DNA from: Saposhnikovia divaricata
Lineage: Eukaryota > Streptophyta > Magnoliopsida > Apiales > Apiaceae
Length of the DNA stretch: 64,000 nt
Assembly: GCA_036435485.1 (NCBI GenBank)
Contig: CM071597.1
Coordinates: 144,829,647-144,893,646, forward strand
Direction: 5' to 3'
The notes below the pieces were generated by a model. That model was not told the DNA's origin, did no database searches, and saw nothing but the letters and a program-made list of their open reading frames with translations. Positions 1-12,490 of the stretch are shown piece by piece; position 1 is the first letter of the stretch; the number at the start of each line of letters is the position of its first letter. The translations under genes were made by a program, and so were the position numbers.

Positions 1-639
1 ATAGTCCAAGAGATGAAATTGAAATAAGTCTCTACTTATAAGATCCACAATGTAAAGCATAATGTAATGTAATATGTAATAGAGGACATATATAACTCAA
101 CTAGGATAAAAGATAAATAGTATTAACTTTATACATGGATCGTGAAATTTGAAGAACAGGCACCGACAAGGATCAAGTCGTTGAAAGAAGTTCATTAACA
201 TGATCAAGCTTCAATGACAGAATAAGATGTGCAGATGATTCAGTTGAAGGGCAAAAAGATTCCATGTATTTATATTATTTGAAGATACTGCTGCAGGCTA
301 ATCAATTGGAATGTAACGAAGGTGTGAAGATAAAGATCAGTGCTAGTCACTTGTGAACCAGACCAGTGCACTAAGTGTCAGCACATACGAGAAGGATCAA
401 CACATTAATTCACAGAAAGAATTGCCAAAGCCTATTGATGATCAAGGACAGACATAATATCTCAAGGTATTGTCAAAAATTAATTTACTCTGAAAATTAA
501 CTAAGTAACAGATTAATTAATTATTTATAATAAATAATTAAATTAATCTGGTACTTGAACTATTTTCTGAGATGAATTAATTCAGTAGAATATTTGAAAC
601 AGAAGAGAGAAGCCTAAAAGAAGCAGCCAAAAATAGTAA

Positions 640-800
640 TACTATGCAAAGTTACTATGCACGATTACTATGCAAGGTTACTATGCAAGATTACTATGCA
701 CAGTTACTATGCGCGGTTACTATGCAGGTACTGTGCAAATGGTGTTACTGTGCAAATAGTGGTTACTGTGCAAATAGTAGTTACTATGCAGGTGGGGCCC
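640..800. repeat. Degenerate TTACTATGC tandem repeat in LTR F
   Basis: About a dozen copies of TTACTATGC-like words occur at roughly 10-12 bp spacing (AGTTACTATGC, GATTACTATGC, GGTTACTATGC), later drifting to TTACTGTGC. They lie 170-330 bp upstream of the LTR TATA box, in the presumed U3 enhancer region. Confidence 0.75.
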
Positions 801-967
801 ACGTCCAAAATATTTTCAACAGATGGTTGGTGGAATAGTACTATGCAGCTGGGGCCCACGTCCAAAAATTCTCAGCAGACGCGTTTTGGTTGTTGGAATA
901 GTGGTTACTATGCAGGTGGGGCCCACGTGAATAGTACATCATAGTACATCATATTGACTTTCTTAAT

Positions 968-979
968 CCTATAAATAGG
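968..979 (+). promoter_or_regulatory. TATA box of LTR F
   Basis: CCTATAAATAGG matches the plant TATA consensus. The CT-rich stretch 40-70 bp downstream is typical of a plant transcription start and early leader. Confidence 0.65.
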
Positions 980-1243
980 CTTGTTGTATTTCATTTCAAT
1001 ATACACCTCAACACACAACTCTCTCTTCTCTCTCTTATATCTTCTCTGTGTAAGCTGCTAGACAGTCCATCTAGTAGAAAAGTCGGCTTAGCCCGCTTTT
1101 AGGAAGTGTCGGGTAGAAGGTCCTCATGCCTAAACTATCCTTAGGAGTGTTCTGGTTTTGAAGCTAATCCATTGGATTAGAAGTTGTAACACCCCTTCGA
1201 GTTTATTATCAACCCCCCTTCTACGATACTTTGGGACCTAACA

Positions 1244-3824
1244 CACAAGTAATAGTTATTACAACCCAAAATGATTACATCATAATTTAAAAGTTTCTTG
1301 CCATTGATTAACACTAGTCATACATATAATTAAGGCTGAAAACAAAAGCTGCCAGTCTAGACTACTGGTTTGCTACTACCTCAGCAATGGCAGCAACAAT
1401 ATCAGCGGGCAGTCCTACGACTGGAGTCACCTGCTTGCGCCGAGTGCGCCTTACGCGGGCCATCAGACCTAGCTGTTGTTGTGATATAGTAAATAAAGCA
1501 AGGGTGAACAATAGCCCACCAAAATAATATGTAACTGAACGACAATAATATATAGCAGTTCTAAAATATCAATGAAACCATACGCCATGCATTAACAAAA
1601 ATATTGCCAGTAGAATTTAATTGATGAATTTACAAGGTAACTCAAAATGTAACTTTTAGTTTTAATATATTTCAAACCCTGCCAACATGAGTGGTGTTTC
1701 TCTTTATTACATGTTGCAGAAAATAGATAAACTTGGATGATGAACTAATACTGGAGTATTCACCGCGCCCACTATTCCAACCATTACGATGATCAGTCGC
1801 AGATTGTACAGCTCTAATTAGTTTTACTACCGGTAGAAGGAAGAACTGATGGATTTACTTGTCTACCGCCCTGTTAGATCTCCCTGGACAATGGTTGGGC
1901 CATTGGGATGGATCGGCGCTACTCGGCCTCTTACACAACTCCTAGTTCGAATAGAATCGATGACTCTGAAACGTAAGGCTCATTCTCCTTTCTCCAAGTA
2001 TAATACTTGTTGATAAGACTTCACAAAGTAGTCGTAACTAGTTGGAAAAGAAAGTTCACCAATATTTCCCAAGCTGTTGATTGTTAATGGATATCGACTT
2101 GTTCCAACAATCTTACCCTCGAATGATGAGGAAGTAATAAAAGATTCAATTGATAAATAGCAACCAAGTTGCGAGTGCAAAGAATAGTTTTAAAAGATTT
2201 ATGACCGGGAAGTCCAACAAAATAAATAATAGCTCTCAAGTAAGGTTCACTTATAATTTGGAAGATGGATTCGAATGAAGAATGGAGTTTTTGAGAACCT
2301 TCCTTGATAAAAATAATAATAATATGACTCAGAAATAATTTACATAGCATTTGAAGATCAAAGATAATTTTTGAATAAAATAAATTATTTTAGGAATGAG
2401 TTAAAAGAATTAAATAAATATTCAAAGAATATTTATTAAATCATAAATATTTCCAGAATATTCTTAATATATAATATTGCTCATGAATAACCCTCGAATA
2501 GATATATATATAAAAATATTCATTAAGTAAATAATTCCTCGAATAAATATTTAAAATAATGTCCGATAAATAAATAAGACCTTAAATGAATATTCAAGAT
2601 AATATTCATTAAATAAATAAAACTCAAATGAATATTCGAAATAATATTCATTAAATAAATAGATTCAATGAATATTCAAAATAATATTCATTAAATGAAT
2701 AATGGAAAAACATTTATTTAAATATTTTTCTCAGAAAATAATCAAAATAAATCAAGAAATACTGACTCCCGGTCTATATTTCAAGAATGAGGTCATGTGC
2801 CCTTCACTAAGGGTCTTAGCAATATCCGGCTTATAACTAATATATCTCGTATCTAGCTTATAAGTCAATTTCAAATCATGAAACAAGTATCACAATATAA
2901 TTTGAAAGCAGGCATGCATGCTATGGCATATGTATAACAAAATCAAATCATATATATTATCACAACAACAGTTCCAAAATGTTTGGAAACGTGCTTGGTA
3001 CTCTGGTGGGGGTAGTGTGTCCTGGGTCAGTCCGGTGATCTATAAACAATCAAAATATTCGAGATTAATCACTTAATTCTTTTGAAAGGCTAAGTATATA
3101 TTTTACTTAAGTTAAAACATGTTTTCAAGTTATCTCGTTATGCACCCTCTAGTGTACTCTTATTATCACCGTTATGATCCGACACTTGTTCGTTATTAAA
3201 GCATTTCATTAATCTTACACTTGGTAGGTACTTAAGTTGTATAATTTCTAAGGTCGGTCGTTTACTAACAAAGATTATACCTCGAGATTTATTGTCCGTT
3301 TTCTAAGTTATAACCAAGTGTTCTTTTAAGGTGTTCATTCGTACTTAACCTCGATTCGAACATTTTTATAAAATCAAAAAATGACCCATTTGACATGAGG
3401 TTTTCTCCCACACCTTCCTTATGATCTCTACTATTTAATTACCAATATTTTCCACTGAATTACTCATGTTAAGGGGGTTCAATTCCAGTTACGAACTCGC
3501 ACTTATGGTTTCGAACTACTTTCACTAAATCGACCATAACTCCTAAACCGTAAGTCCGTTTGCTTCGATTCTCGCGCCAAAACGATCTATGACTCGAGAT
3601 CTATAAGGGTAGGTCATATATTCATCAAGGTCAGAAAATTATGACTACTGTTATGCACGAATTTTAAGGGTTAACGAAATTTTGGCATTACAACGGCTAT
3701 AAATCGGACGTTTCCAAATTTGTTACATCACAACCAAGCCACACCGGGCATACCATACATCTTATACACATGATATTCATCTTAACAAGTCCAAGAACAT
3801 CTCACTTCATCATAATAAGCATCA
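1244..3824 (-). mobile_element. Element C': fragment of a giant gypsy LTR, reverse orientation
   Basis: The segment is homologous in reverse complement to the 3' two-thirds of the C-type LTR. Shared blocks include the CTAGCTGTTGTTGTGATAT block (1463-1481), the TCTACCGCC block (1861-1869) and the GCCACACCGGGCATACC block (3736-3752). It lacks both LTR termini: the left is cut by LTR F and the right by element C, which begins at 3825. It is the most diverged copy of this family here, consistent with being the oldest layer. Small open frames inside it (1980-2350) have no support as genes. Confidence 0.75.
2350..2720. repeat. AT-rich TGAATATTCA hairpin array in C'
   Basis: Repeated imperfect palindromes built on AATGAATATT and GAATATTCATT occur every 50-60 bp. 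This is the reverse-oriented counterpart of the arrays in the A, B and C LTRs. Confidence 0.65.
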
Positions 3825-5845
3825 TGTAAGAATGCAGATTTTGGTAGGAATTAAAACTTTTATTATGTAATGGATTATAAGTGTAACAGTTGTTCTAATG
3901 AATGGAATGGATATGGATTCCAATGTTTATATGTCATGAGGAATGCAATGGGTTGACAACTTATATTAGAATAATCTATCTCCTAGAAAGTAGGATATGG
4001 TGATTCTAAATGAGGAAGATGGTTCTCATGTCATCCAAATTGATATCTAGTATAAGTCCAGTGGTTCCGTAAAAGGGTTAAGAAACGCTCGGGAAAGCGC
4101 AAGGACATTTTTCTAATTATAAGAATTAAAGGGGAAATAAGAAATGAATAGTGTTTTTGGTGGAAATTGGAATATTATTAGACGACGCTATATAGGAGTA
4201 TTTGGAACGGATTTCTTAGTTCGTATTAATGACCGATAGACAATATAAGTGTATGTAAACGATATCAGATTCAGAAAAATAGAACTTTTATTTCCTCCAA
4301 GATTTCCCTAGACACTGTATGACTTAAGGATTTAATATAAAGATTTAAGGGATTTAAATTCAAGAATTATAAAGGAGGATTGAGAATGGTAATATAAATA
4401 TTAAGATGGTTTCTAGTAAAACCCTAACGAGAAATACTTGAGATATACCTCCAAACGATCAATGAAAATGAGCAATAACCGGACAAAGAAACAACCAGAG
4501 AGCTAAGGTGCATGCATGTGCAAGTAGATAATATCAAGTAACCAAGTAGTTACAAGAGTAACCAGCATACTTAGCAACAAACCAAGTACTTAGCATCATC
4601 TTATCATCCTACCACTAAAACATACTTGAATGCATCATCCATGACCAAAGCACTTTATTAAAGTAGTTTTATAATAGATATTATCAAGAGATATCACTTT
4701 ATGCAAGGATCAAGCAAGCAAACAAGCCAAGAACACCAAACACTCTCATTCTCTTCCATTCGGCCTCCTCCTAATTCCAAAATCAAAATCCACCTTCCCA
4801 CCATTGTTTGATCTCCAAATTTTTATGGTAAGTACTACATTTCATATAATAGCTATCCTAGAAATCTTAGCTTCAAACTCCACTTTTTCCATTTTCAAAT
4901 AAATCACCAAAGTGGAGGATGAATAGTAACTTTCATGAACTAACTTTGATTTCTTGTTTTCTTTGGATGATCTAAGCTATAATAAGGCCATACAAGGACT
5001 ATACAAGGTTTATTAGGGCTTGTACACTCTCCAAGGAAGGTACAATTCTTAGAACCCTAGATCTTACTTTGAGTTTTATGGATGTTCTTGATGGTTTTAG
5101 ATTAAGTATGATCATGGTGTTGATATAAGCATGTAAGCATGATTATGTATTTAGTTTTGTTGATCTTAGAGATTTGATGGTTATGAAGATGATGTGAGAT
5201 GTTCTTGGGCTTTTGAGATGAATATTATGTGTATAAGATTGATGGTATGCCCGGTGTGGCTTGGTTGTGATGTAACAATTTAGAAACGTTATATTTATAG
5301 CCGTCGTAATGCCGAAATTTCGTTAAACCCTTAAAATTCGTGCATAACAGTTAGGATAAATTTCTGACCTTGATGAATATATGACCTACCCTTATAGATA
5401 TCGAGTCATAGATCGTTTTGGCGTGAGAATCGAAGCAAACGGACTTACGGTTTAGGAGTTATGGTCAAATTAGTAAAAGTGGTTCGAAACCGTAAGGGCG
5501 AGTTCATAACCAAAATTGGACCCCCATAATATTACTAATTCAGTGGCGAATCTTGGTAATTAAATATTAGAGATCATAAGGAAGGTGTGAGAGAAAACCT
5601 CATGTCAAACGGATCGTTTTTCGATTTTATAAAAATATTCGAATCAGCGTTAAGTATGAATGAACCCCTAAAAAGAACAAGTGGTTATAACTTTGGAAAA
5701 TCACTTAGAAAACGATCAATAAATCTCGAGGTATAATCTTTATTAGTAAACGACCGACCTTAGCACTTTTGTGGCATAAGTACCTACCAAGTGTTAGTGT
5801 AATGACATGCCTTGATAATGAGCAAATGTCGGATCATAATGGTGA
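3825..5845 (+). mobile_element. Element C, 5' LTR, first part
   Basis: It starts TGTAAGAATGCAGATTTTGG, matching the C 3' LTR start at 59483 (TGTAAGAACCCAGATTTTGG). It runs colinear with the 3' LTR until about 5845, where reverse-oriented B sequence (AACACCCCCAGATCC) begins. The LTR resumes at 51208. The two halves add up to about 4.3 kb. The first 150 bp differ from the 3' LTR at several positions, more than the A or copia LTR pairs differ, so C is an older insertion. Confidence 0.85.
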
Positions 5846-6102
5846 TTAACACCCCCAGATCCGGGGTCCGGGATCCGGTCGTTACGGTTTCCAATTCTAT
5901 CCACAACACTTGAACTTTCCTTAACATAAAATAAATTACATCTCTATGACCCAACACAACAATGTAAAACACACCCGTTATAGTCCCAGAAATGAAATCA
6001 GAGTAACAATCAAATTTTATTAATCACATTATGAGTTCTTACAATCCAAAAGAATTTCAATATAAATACATACTCTTTGCCATCCATTTACATAAGTCAT
6101 AC
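5846..6102 (-). mobile_element. Element B, 3' LTR, outer 257 bp
   Basis: The sequence corresponds to the first 260 bp of B's other LTR at 46481 (ACACCCCCAGATCCGGGG through ACATAAGTCATAC). It is severed from the rest of its LTR (21777 onward) by element A. The extreme TG of the LTR is not intact here (GATTAACACC where the other LTR has TGTAACACC). Confidence 0.85.
6098..6102. repeat. Target-site duplication of element A, left copy (CATAC)
   Basis: CATAC stands immediately before the A 5' LTR and again at 21772-21776 immediately after the A 3' LTR. In uninterrupted LTR B (46733-46740) the site reads CATACTAG once. Confidence 0.95.
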
Positions 6103-6370
6103 TGTAAGAACCCCAAATTTTGGATATAATTAAAACTTTTTATTAAGTAATGATAAAATGAGGAACAATGATTCCGACAACAAGGTCACCAGCTCTAATG
6201 AATGGTGGTTTCAAAGAACAATGATTGTAATGAATGGATATTGCTTTGGACAATGATCCTGATGCATTGGTATATTGTCAGAATAGAGTAATTCGATGGT
6301 TGAGGACCTAGATAAGAATAATCTACCATCCAGGAAGGAGCTAATGGATCCTTGAAGGGAAATGAGTAAG

Positions 6371-6480
6371 TGCATAGTGTTTCCCATACGTGCATAGTAT
6401 TTCCCGTACGTGCGTAGTATTTCCCGTACGTGCATAGTATTTCCCGTACGTGCATAGTGTTTCCTGTACGTGCATAGTAA
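6371..6480 (+). repeat. 20-bp minisatellite, five units, A 5' LTR
   Basis: Five head-to-tail units of the type TGCATAGTATTTCCCGTACG are followed by a partial sixth. Unit junctions create CGTACGTGC, which carries an ACGTG core. The identical array lies at 16898-17007 in the 3' LTR. Confidence 0.95.
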
Positions 6481-9269
6481 TTTGGTGGATGAATAGTGAT
6501 TTTGTAAGTTGGAAAACTTTTCACTCCACCCTATGTACGGGACGTGATATGGATGTTTCGAAGTCATATTAGTAATACGCGGAGGAAATAAGTGAATGCA
6601 GAGACGGTCGGAATTCAGAAATTCCAAATTCTTTTCGGTATAATATTTGACCGGACAGTGGATTAAATATTATTATAATCCAAGAATTGAGACATTAACT
6701 TTGAGGATTTGATATTTTGGGATGTTATTATATTTGATTTAAGAATGAAGGTAGGAAACCACTGAGGAGTGGTTATGGCTACAATGTAATAATTGATATT
6801 TGGAAAGAATGAATGGAATTCGACTTTATTATTTCTATGTCTTGAAGAATGCTAAAGGGTAACAACATAGGTAAGAATAATCTATCTTCTAAGGGAATAA
6901 GATATGGCAATTTCAAGCAGGAGAATATTCTCATGTCATCCAGATCGGTAACGATTAATCCAGTAGTTCCGTAAAAAGGATAAGGAACGATCGAAAGAGA
7001 ATACGGATAATTGTACCACCCTAAGAGAACAAGTAAAGAATACAGAATGAATAGTGTTTTGGTGGGAGTATATAATAATATGATACGACACTATATAGAA
7101 GTATTCGGAACGGATTTCCGAGTTCGTATTAGTGATCCAGGGGGAAAATAAGTGTATGTAAAAGCTGTCGGATTCTGAAAAACCGCACTTTTATTTTCTC
7201 CGAGAGTTCCCTGGACACTGATAGCCTTAATTATTTAACGAATGGATTTAAGGAATATAAATTGGAAAGTTAGAATGAAAGATGGAGAATGAAAGTATTA
7301 ATATTAAAGAGGATTCCCGGTAAACCCTAATTAAAAATCCGTGAAATATTCCCACGAACGATCAATCGAAACGGGTAATAACCGGACACAGAAACAAGCA
7401 GAGGAAGCAAGAGTCTTGTGCAAGCTACTAGAATAAATATCTAGTAACCAAGTGGGCAAGAGTAACTAGATTAATTGGAGCATAACTAGTACTTAGAAAT
7501 CAAAAACCCTTGGTTAAGCTTTCAACCATGGAAAACACAACACTTGTCCATGCTAATTACCTCATCCAATGCATCACACTCCACTAACACCACTTGGATG
7601 AGATATTATCTCACAAAATCACTTTATGCATTATTACAATCAACCAATACAAAGAAAAGATCAAGAACAAGCAAGCAACTCTCTCCCCCTCCAAAAACAT
7701 TCCATTCGACTTCCTCCCTAAATTCCAAATCCAAAGTCCAAGCTTCCACCATTGTTTGATCTCCAAATTTTTATGGTAAGTCCTATAATTCATAAAAGTG
7801 ATACCCTAGAAATCTTGGCTTCAAACTCCATGTTTTCCATTTTCAAATAAATCATCCAAGCCTAGGGTGAATAGTGATTTTAAGAAACTAACTTTGATTT
7901 CTTGTTTTGTTTGGATGATCCAAGCTTTGTTAAGGTAATCTAAGGACTAGACAAGGCTTACCAAGTGTTATTCACTATCTAAGGAAGGTATAAAGCTCTT
8001 GAAACCCTAACCCTTGTTTGAGATTTAAGCATGTTTATGATAGTTATAACTTAGTTATGGTTATGTTAAGATTATAAGCATGATTATGTATGGATTTTGG
8101 ATTAATGATGTAAATAGCTAGATGAACGGAAAGGCATTGCTTGGCCTCAGTTCATGTGTATAAGTCATGTAAATGATGTTTGGGTTGGATACTATGTTTA
8201 TGGGAAGATTCGAAATTGGTAGATATTCGATTTACATCCGTTATAATGCCCGATTTTACAATACCATGTTTTGTATGCCATTTTCCATGTCGAACCCCTA
8301 CTGTCCAGAGACCTTATCTGCCATGATAGGATAGGTAATGTTCTAAGCTTCGTTTTGATATAAGGATCACGTGAAACGGACTTACGGTTTAGGATTTATG
8401 ACCAAATTACTAAAAGTAGTTCGAATCCGTAAACGAAAGTTCGTACCTGAAATTGAACCCTCGTAAGCTATGTAACGTCATGGCAAATCTTGGTAAATAA
8501 ATACTAGGGGTAAGAAGAAAGGTGTGAAAGAAAACCGTATGTCAAAAAGAGCATTTTTCGATTTATTAAAAATGTTCGAGTCAAGGTTAAACGCGAACGA
8601 ACCCCTAAAAGACGACTCTTTTATAACTTCGGTAAAACACTTAGAAAACGGGCGATAAAACTCGGAGTATAGTATTGGTTCGTAACGATCGACTTTAGAA
8701 CTCATATGACTTAAGTATGTCCCAAGTATAAGTACAATGACATGTCGTATTAACGAACGAATGTCGGGTCGGATCAGCGATAATAAGTAATCCACTAAAA
8801 GGGGTATAACGAGATAACTCGAGAACGTGTTTCGAATTAAGTATAACTTAACTTTTAATATGTTAAGTGATTAATCCCGAATGCCTTGGCTATTTATAGA
8901 TCACCAAGCTGAACCGGGACCCGCTACCACTACCCCTTACCGTACTCGACTACCAGGCAAGTTTCAATTCCCTTCTTTTAGGCTGTTGTTGTGACTGAAT
9001 AATATATATATGATTGCTGATATACATATGCCATTGCATGCATGCCTACTTTCAAGTTGAATTGATATACTTGTTCCCTGAATGTTATTGTTGGCTTATA
9101 AGCTAGATAGTTATATATCAGTTATAAGCCGGTTATTGTAAGACCCTCATAGAAGGGCGTATATATCTTATTAATCAGAAATAGACCGGGAGTCAATATT
9201 CCTTGATATATCGAGATTACCTCGGAGGAAAATATTTAAGTAAATATTTTCTATTATTTGGGCGACGAA

Positions 9270-9900
9270 TATTATTTGAATATTCGTTCGAGACTAATTA
9301 TTTTAATGATCCTTACTTCAAATAATTATTTGAACGTAACTATTCAACGAATAATATTTCTCAATATTCATTCAGAGTCGAATTGATTATCAATTATTAT
9401 TTCGAATATTCTTCTAAAGATGAGACTATTAAATGAATATTATTTGGATATTCTTTTAGAATATTATTTTATTAAATAAATATTACTTTTGAATATTCAT
9501 TTAAGATATTAAATACTTGATGAATATTATTTTAATATTCATCTAAAGCTTGATTTAATTATCGAATATTATCTCGAATATTCCTTAAGGCTTGGATTAC
9601 TAAATGAATATTACTTGATATTCATTTAGGATATTATTCATTAAATGAATATTACTTTTGAATATTCATTTAAATTCCTAATTAATTATGAATATTACCT
9701 TAAATATTCTTTTCAGGTCTTATTAATTTATGAATATTGTTTTGAATATTCATTTAAATATTTATTTATTCAATAAATATTCTCCTGATATTTATTCAGA
9801 GATTATTTTGAGAAATACTCTGATTAAAGATATTCTTTCATATTCCCAAATATTCTTTAAATATTTTAACTCAATAAATATTCTCTGAATATTTATTCCA
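9270..9900. repeat. AT-rich hairpin array in A 5' LTR
   Basis: More than ten imperfect palindromes of the type AATGAATATTA...TGAATATTCATTT are spaced 40-70 bp apart. The same array recurs in every LTR of the family. Confidence 0.8.
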
Positions 9901-11248
9901 TACTTAGAATAATCTCGATAAGGTTTATCTTCTTCGATTATTACAGAAAATATTTCGAAGTCATATTATTATTAATCTTATATCAAGAAAGGTTCTCAGA
10001 CATCATTCTTCTTTGAGTCTATCTCCTTAATAATAAGGGAACCTTACTTGGAAAATGTTATTTATCTTGTCGACTTCCCGGTCATAAAGTATTCCCTTCA
10101 CCTGCAACTCGGGTGCTGTTGACTTATTAAGTCGTTGCTTACCTTCTCATCTTTCGAGGGGTAAGATTACTGGAACAAGTTGATATCCGTTACCAAGTAA
10201 TAGCTTGGGAGTTATTGGTAAATTTTCCTTTCCAACTAGATACGACTACTTTGTGGAGTCTTATCAACAAGTATTATACTTGGGGAAAGGGGGACGAACG
10301 TTATATTCAGAATCATGAATTCTATTTGAACTAGGAGTCGTGTAAGAGGCCGAGTAGCTCCGGTCCATCCCCTTTGGCCCAACCGTTGGCCGGGGAGAGC
10401 TAGTAAGGCGGTATACAAGTAAAGCCGTCAGTTCTTCCTTCTACCGGTAGTAAATCTAAATTGAGCTGTACGATCTCGACTGATCATCAAGATTGGAACA
10501 GCGGGCGCGATGAATACTCCATCATTGGTTCATCATCCAAATTTATTTATTTCCTGCAACATGATTACTGTTGGCAGAGTTGGAAAAGGGTCATAACTGG
10601 AATTGCAACCTTTTCTTGCAAGTTCATCTTCTTAATAACAATGAAAATATCTCGCTTACTTTTGATGTAGCAGATATTTCTACAAACAAATACTTTAAGT
10701 TACCTTGTAACTTCATCGTTCATACTATACTGGCATCATTTCCGTAAATGCATGGCATATGGTTTGAAAGATACTTTTGAACTGTTATACATTATCGTTC
10801 AGTTATATATTATTGTTGGTGGGCTATTGCTCACCCTTGCTTTATTATTATATCACAACAACAGCTAGACCAGATGACTCGCACAAGGCGCACTCGACGC
10901 GGGCGAGGACGATGAGACTACCAGAGCTGAAGAAGAAGCTATTGGTAGGGCATATTTATTCTTTCAGTACCAAGAATATGGTCTAGTATGACTTATGTAA
11001 ATGGATGGCAAAGAGTATGTATTTATATTGAAATTCTTTTGGATTGTAAGAACTCAGAAAGTGATTAATAAAAATTTGATTGTTACTCTGATTTCATCTC
11101 TAGGACTATAACGGGTGTGTTTTATATTGTTGTGTTGGGTTATAGAGACGTAATTTATTTTATGTTAAAGAAAGTTCAATTGTTGTGGATAGAATTGGAA
11201 ACCGTAACCACCGGATCCCGGTCCCCGGATCTGGGGGTGTTACAGAAG

Positions 11249-11260
11249 TGGTATTAGAGC
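11249..11260 (+). other. Primer-binding site of element A
   Basis: TGGTATTAGAGC lies 4 bp after the LTR end. It differs at one position from TGGTATCAGAGC, the complement of the plant initiator-Met tRNA 3' end; B keeps the perfect form. Confidence 0.85.
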
Positions 11261-12360
11261 GTACGTTATAAACCCCAGAGATGAGGCGACGTTAAAACAA
11301 TAAATTCACTAAGATAATAAGAACTCTTGCCAAGTTCATAGTCGGACTACATAATGTAGTGATGACATATAAAACCCTTAGGGGAACTCTTAAGTATAAT
11401 GATAGTAACTTAGCTCGATATCGTATCGACGAGTAAGGCGACTGACCTTGAGGCATACGAGCAACAGCGCGATGATGCTTTATATGCTGAAGATCAGCGG
11501 ATAAATCGATAGAGTACCCTACTGGAGACCCAGAAGAGGTTCCAGAAGATAAGGACAGTCCTGTTAGGATAAGGAGCTTACCCATGGGTAATGAGGGTCG
11601 CAGCCAGAATGATTGTGATGATTAAGATATGGTGCTCAGAAAAGTGAGTATAAAGAACCGAGATATTATTAAGAGATCTGAAGATGCATGTTGAATTCAT
11701 AGCCGGACTACCAGATGTAGTACCAGCAAGAAAGAAGGATTGGAAGAATTACTTGAGATCTTATACGGAAATAGATGAGAATCCTTAGAGATTTTCATCT
11801 TAACAAAGAAAGAGCTAGAGGGATGTATGATTATCAAAGACATCGATTTAGGGCGAGGAGCAGAGTCCCTAGGAATAGTTGAGAAGGAGGCAGTAAGTGC
11901 CATATCATTTGATAAATGAATCTGTATGAATATTGTCAGTAATAATTTGCCACGAGAAGGCAGATGTCATAGGTTATAATTTACGAAACCAAAGTGAGGT
12001 TAATGAGGTGGTTTTATTCAGGGAAATGTTCATTTTATGAATGAATCATTTAGAAAGTAAAGACATTGGGAAGTGATAGCATGATTGGGTAAAGTTATAT
12101 AAGGAAGTAGTAAGCAAGACAATGATCTCAGAACCTACCGGAAGATAAGACCAGTGAGTCAAGATGAACTCGTAATGAGACTACTGCCAGAGACTGAGTA
12201 TAGAGTTAATTCAACTCAGTTAAATGATGAACCAGAAACGTTAGATGCATGTGATTCAGAGGAATATTAAATTCCTTCTTCTCTTTGAATGGATTATAGT
12301 AGTACCTTAAGTTTATTCCGATGCGGAATTATAATAGATCAAGTAATACGATCAGTAGTT

Positions 12361-12490
12361 AAAGAGAAAAATGTGAGAAAATCTTCCTGGAGCTAAAAGG
12401 TGAAATTGGTAATGACCAAGAGCTGGCATTGCTTAATGGAAAAAGGAGACTTTGTGCTTCCAATGACGCTTCGCATAAAGGGTTAGGTAG
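12361..12490 (+). pseudogene. Displaced RT-thumb/RNase H fragment, element A
   Basis: Readable residues CEKIFLELK followed by NDASHKGLG match the gypsy RT-RNase H junction (family pattern CEESFQELK ... DASxxGLG). The DAS codons are at 12465-12473. The fragment sits 1.6 kb upstream of the RT palm, whereas normal pol places it about 0.6 kb downstream. In A it is trimmed relative to the C copy. Confidence 0.7.

Larger units (their letters stand above)
1..1243 (+). mobile_element. Element F: copia-like LTR, 3' part (left edge of window)
   Basis: The segment ends in GGGACCTAACA, the typical terminus of plant copia LTRs whose start is TGTTAGG. A TATA box (CCTATAAATAGG, 968-979) is followed by a CT-rich leader (about 1018-1045), which fits a U3-R-U5 layout read on the + strand. 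At 1244 the sequence changes to a reverse copy of the giant gypsy LTR seen elsewhere. The LTR start is not visible, so this may be a solo LTR or the 3' LTR of an element lying to the left. Two short open frames (644-838, 657-944) run through a tandem repeat and are not genes. The superfamily assignment rests on the terminus alone and is moderate. Confidence 0.6.
6103..11244 (+). repeat. Element A 5' LTR (5,142 bp)
   Basis: It begins TGTAAGAACCCC and ends GGGGGTGTTACA, giving the TG...CA termini and the short inverted repeat TGTAA/TTACA. The first ~660 bp resemble B's LTR start, and then from about 6770 it continues with sequence like the C LTR start. Its short ORFs (6195-6627, 7544-7793, 8478-8795, 10236-10986) recur at the same offset in the 3' LTR and are not genes. 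Confidence 0.95.

Noticed and set aside
1..640. Possible internal region or polypurine tract of element F
   Set aside because: I looked for an LTR start (TGTTAG) and a G-rich tract and saw neither, so the segment is left as LTR.
6371..6480. CRISPR-like regular 20-bp repeat
   Set aside because: The units are head-to-tail with no unique spacers, in a plant LTR; it is a minisatellite.
6211..6627. 138-codon ORF with repeated YARTGNTMHV-like units (also 16738-17154, 25758-26171, 50698-51150)
   Set aside because: The repeats come from the 20-bp minisatellite; it is a translated shadow within LTRs.
8478..8795. 105-codon minus-strand ORF, repeated at 19005-19322 and related to 24016-24411 and 48956-49351
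   Set aside because: It looks conserved, but it lies inside homologous LTR DNA, antisense to the element, and its conservation is that of the LTR as a whole. No domain or start context supports it.
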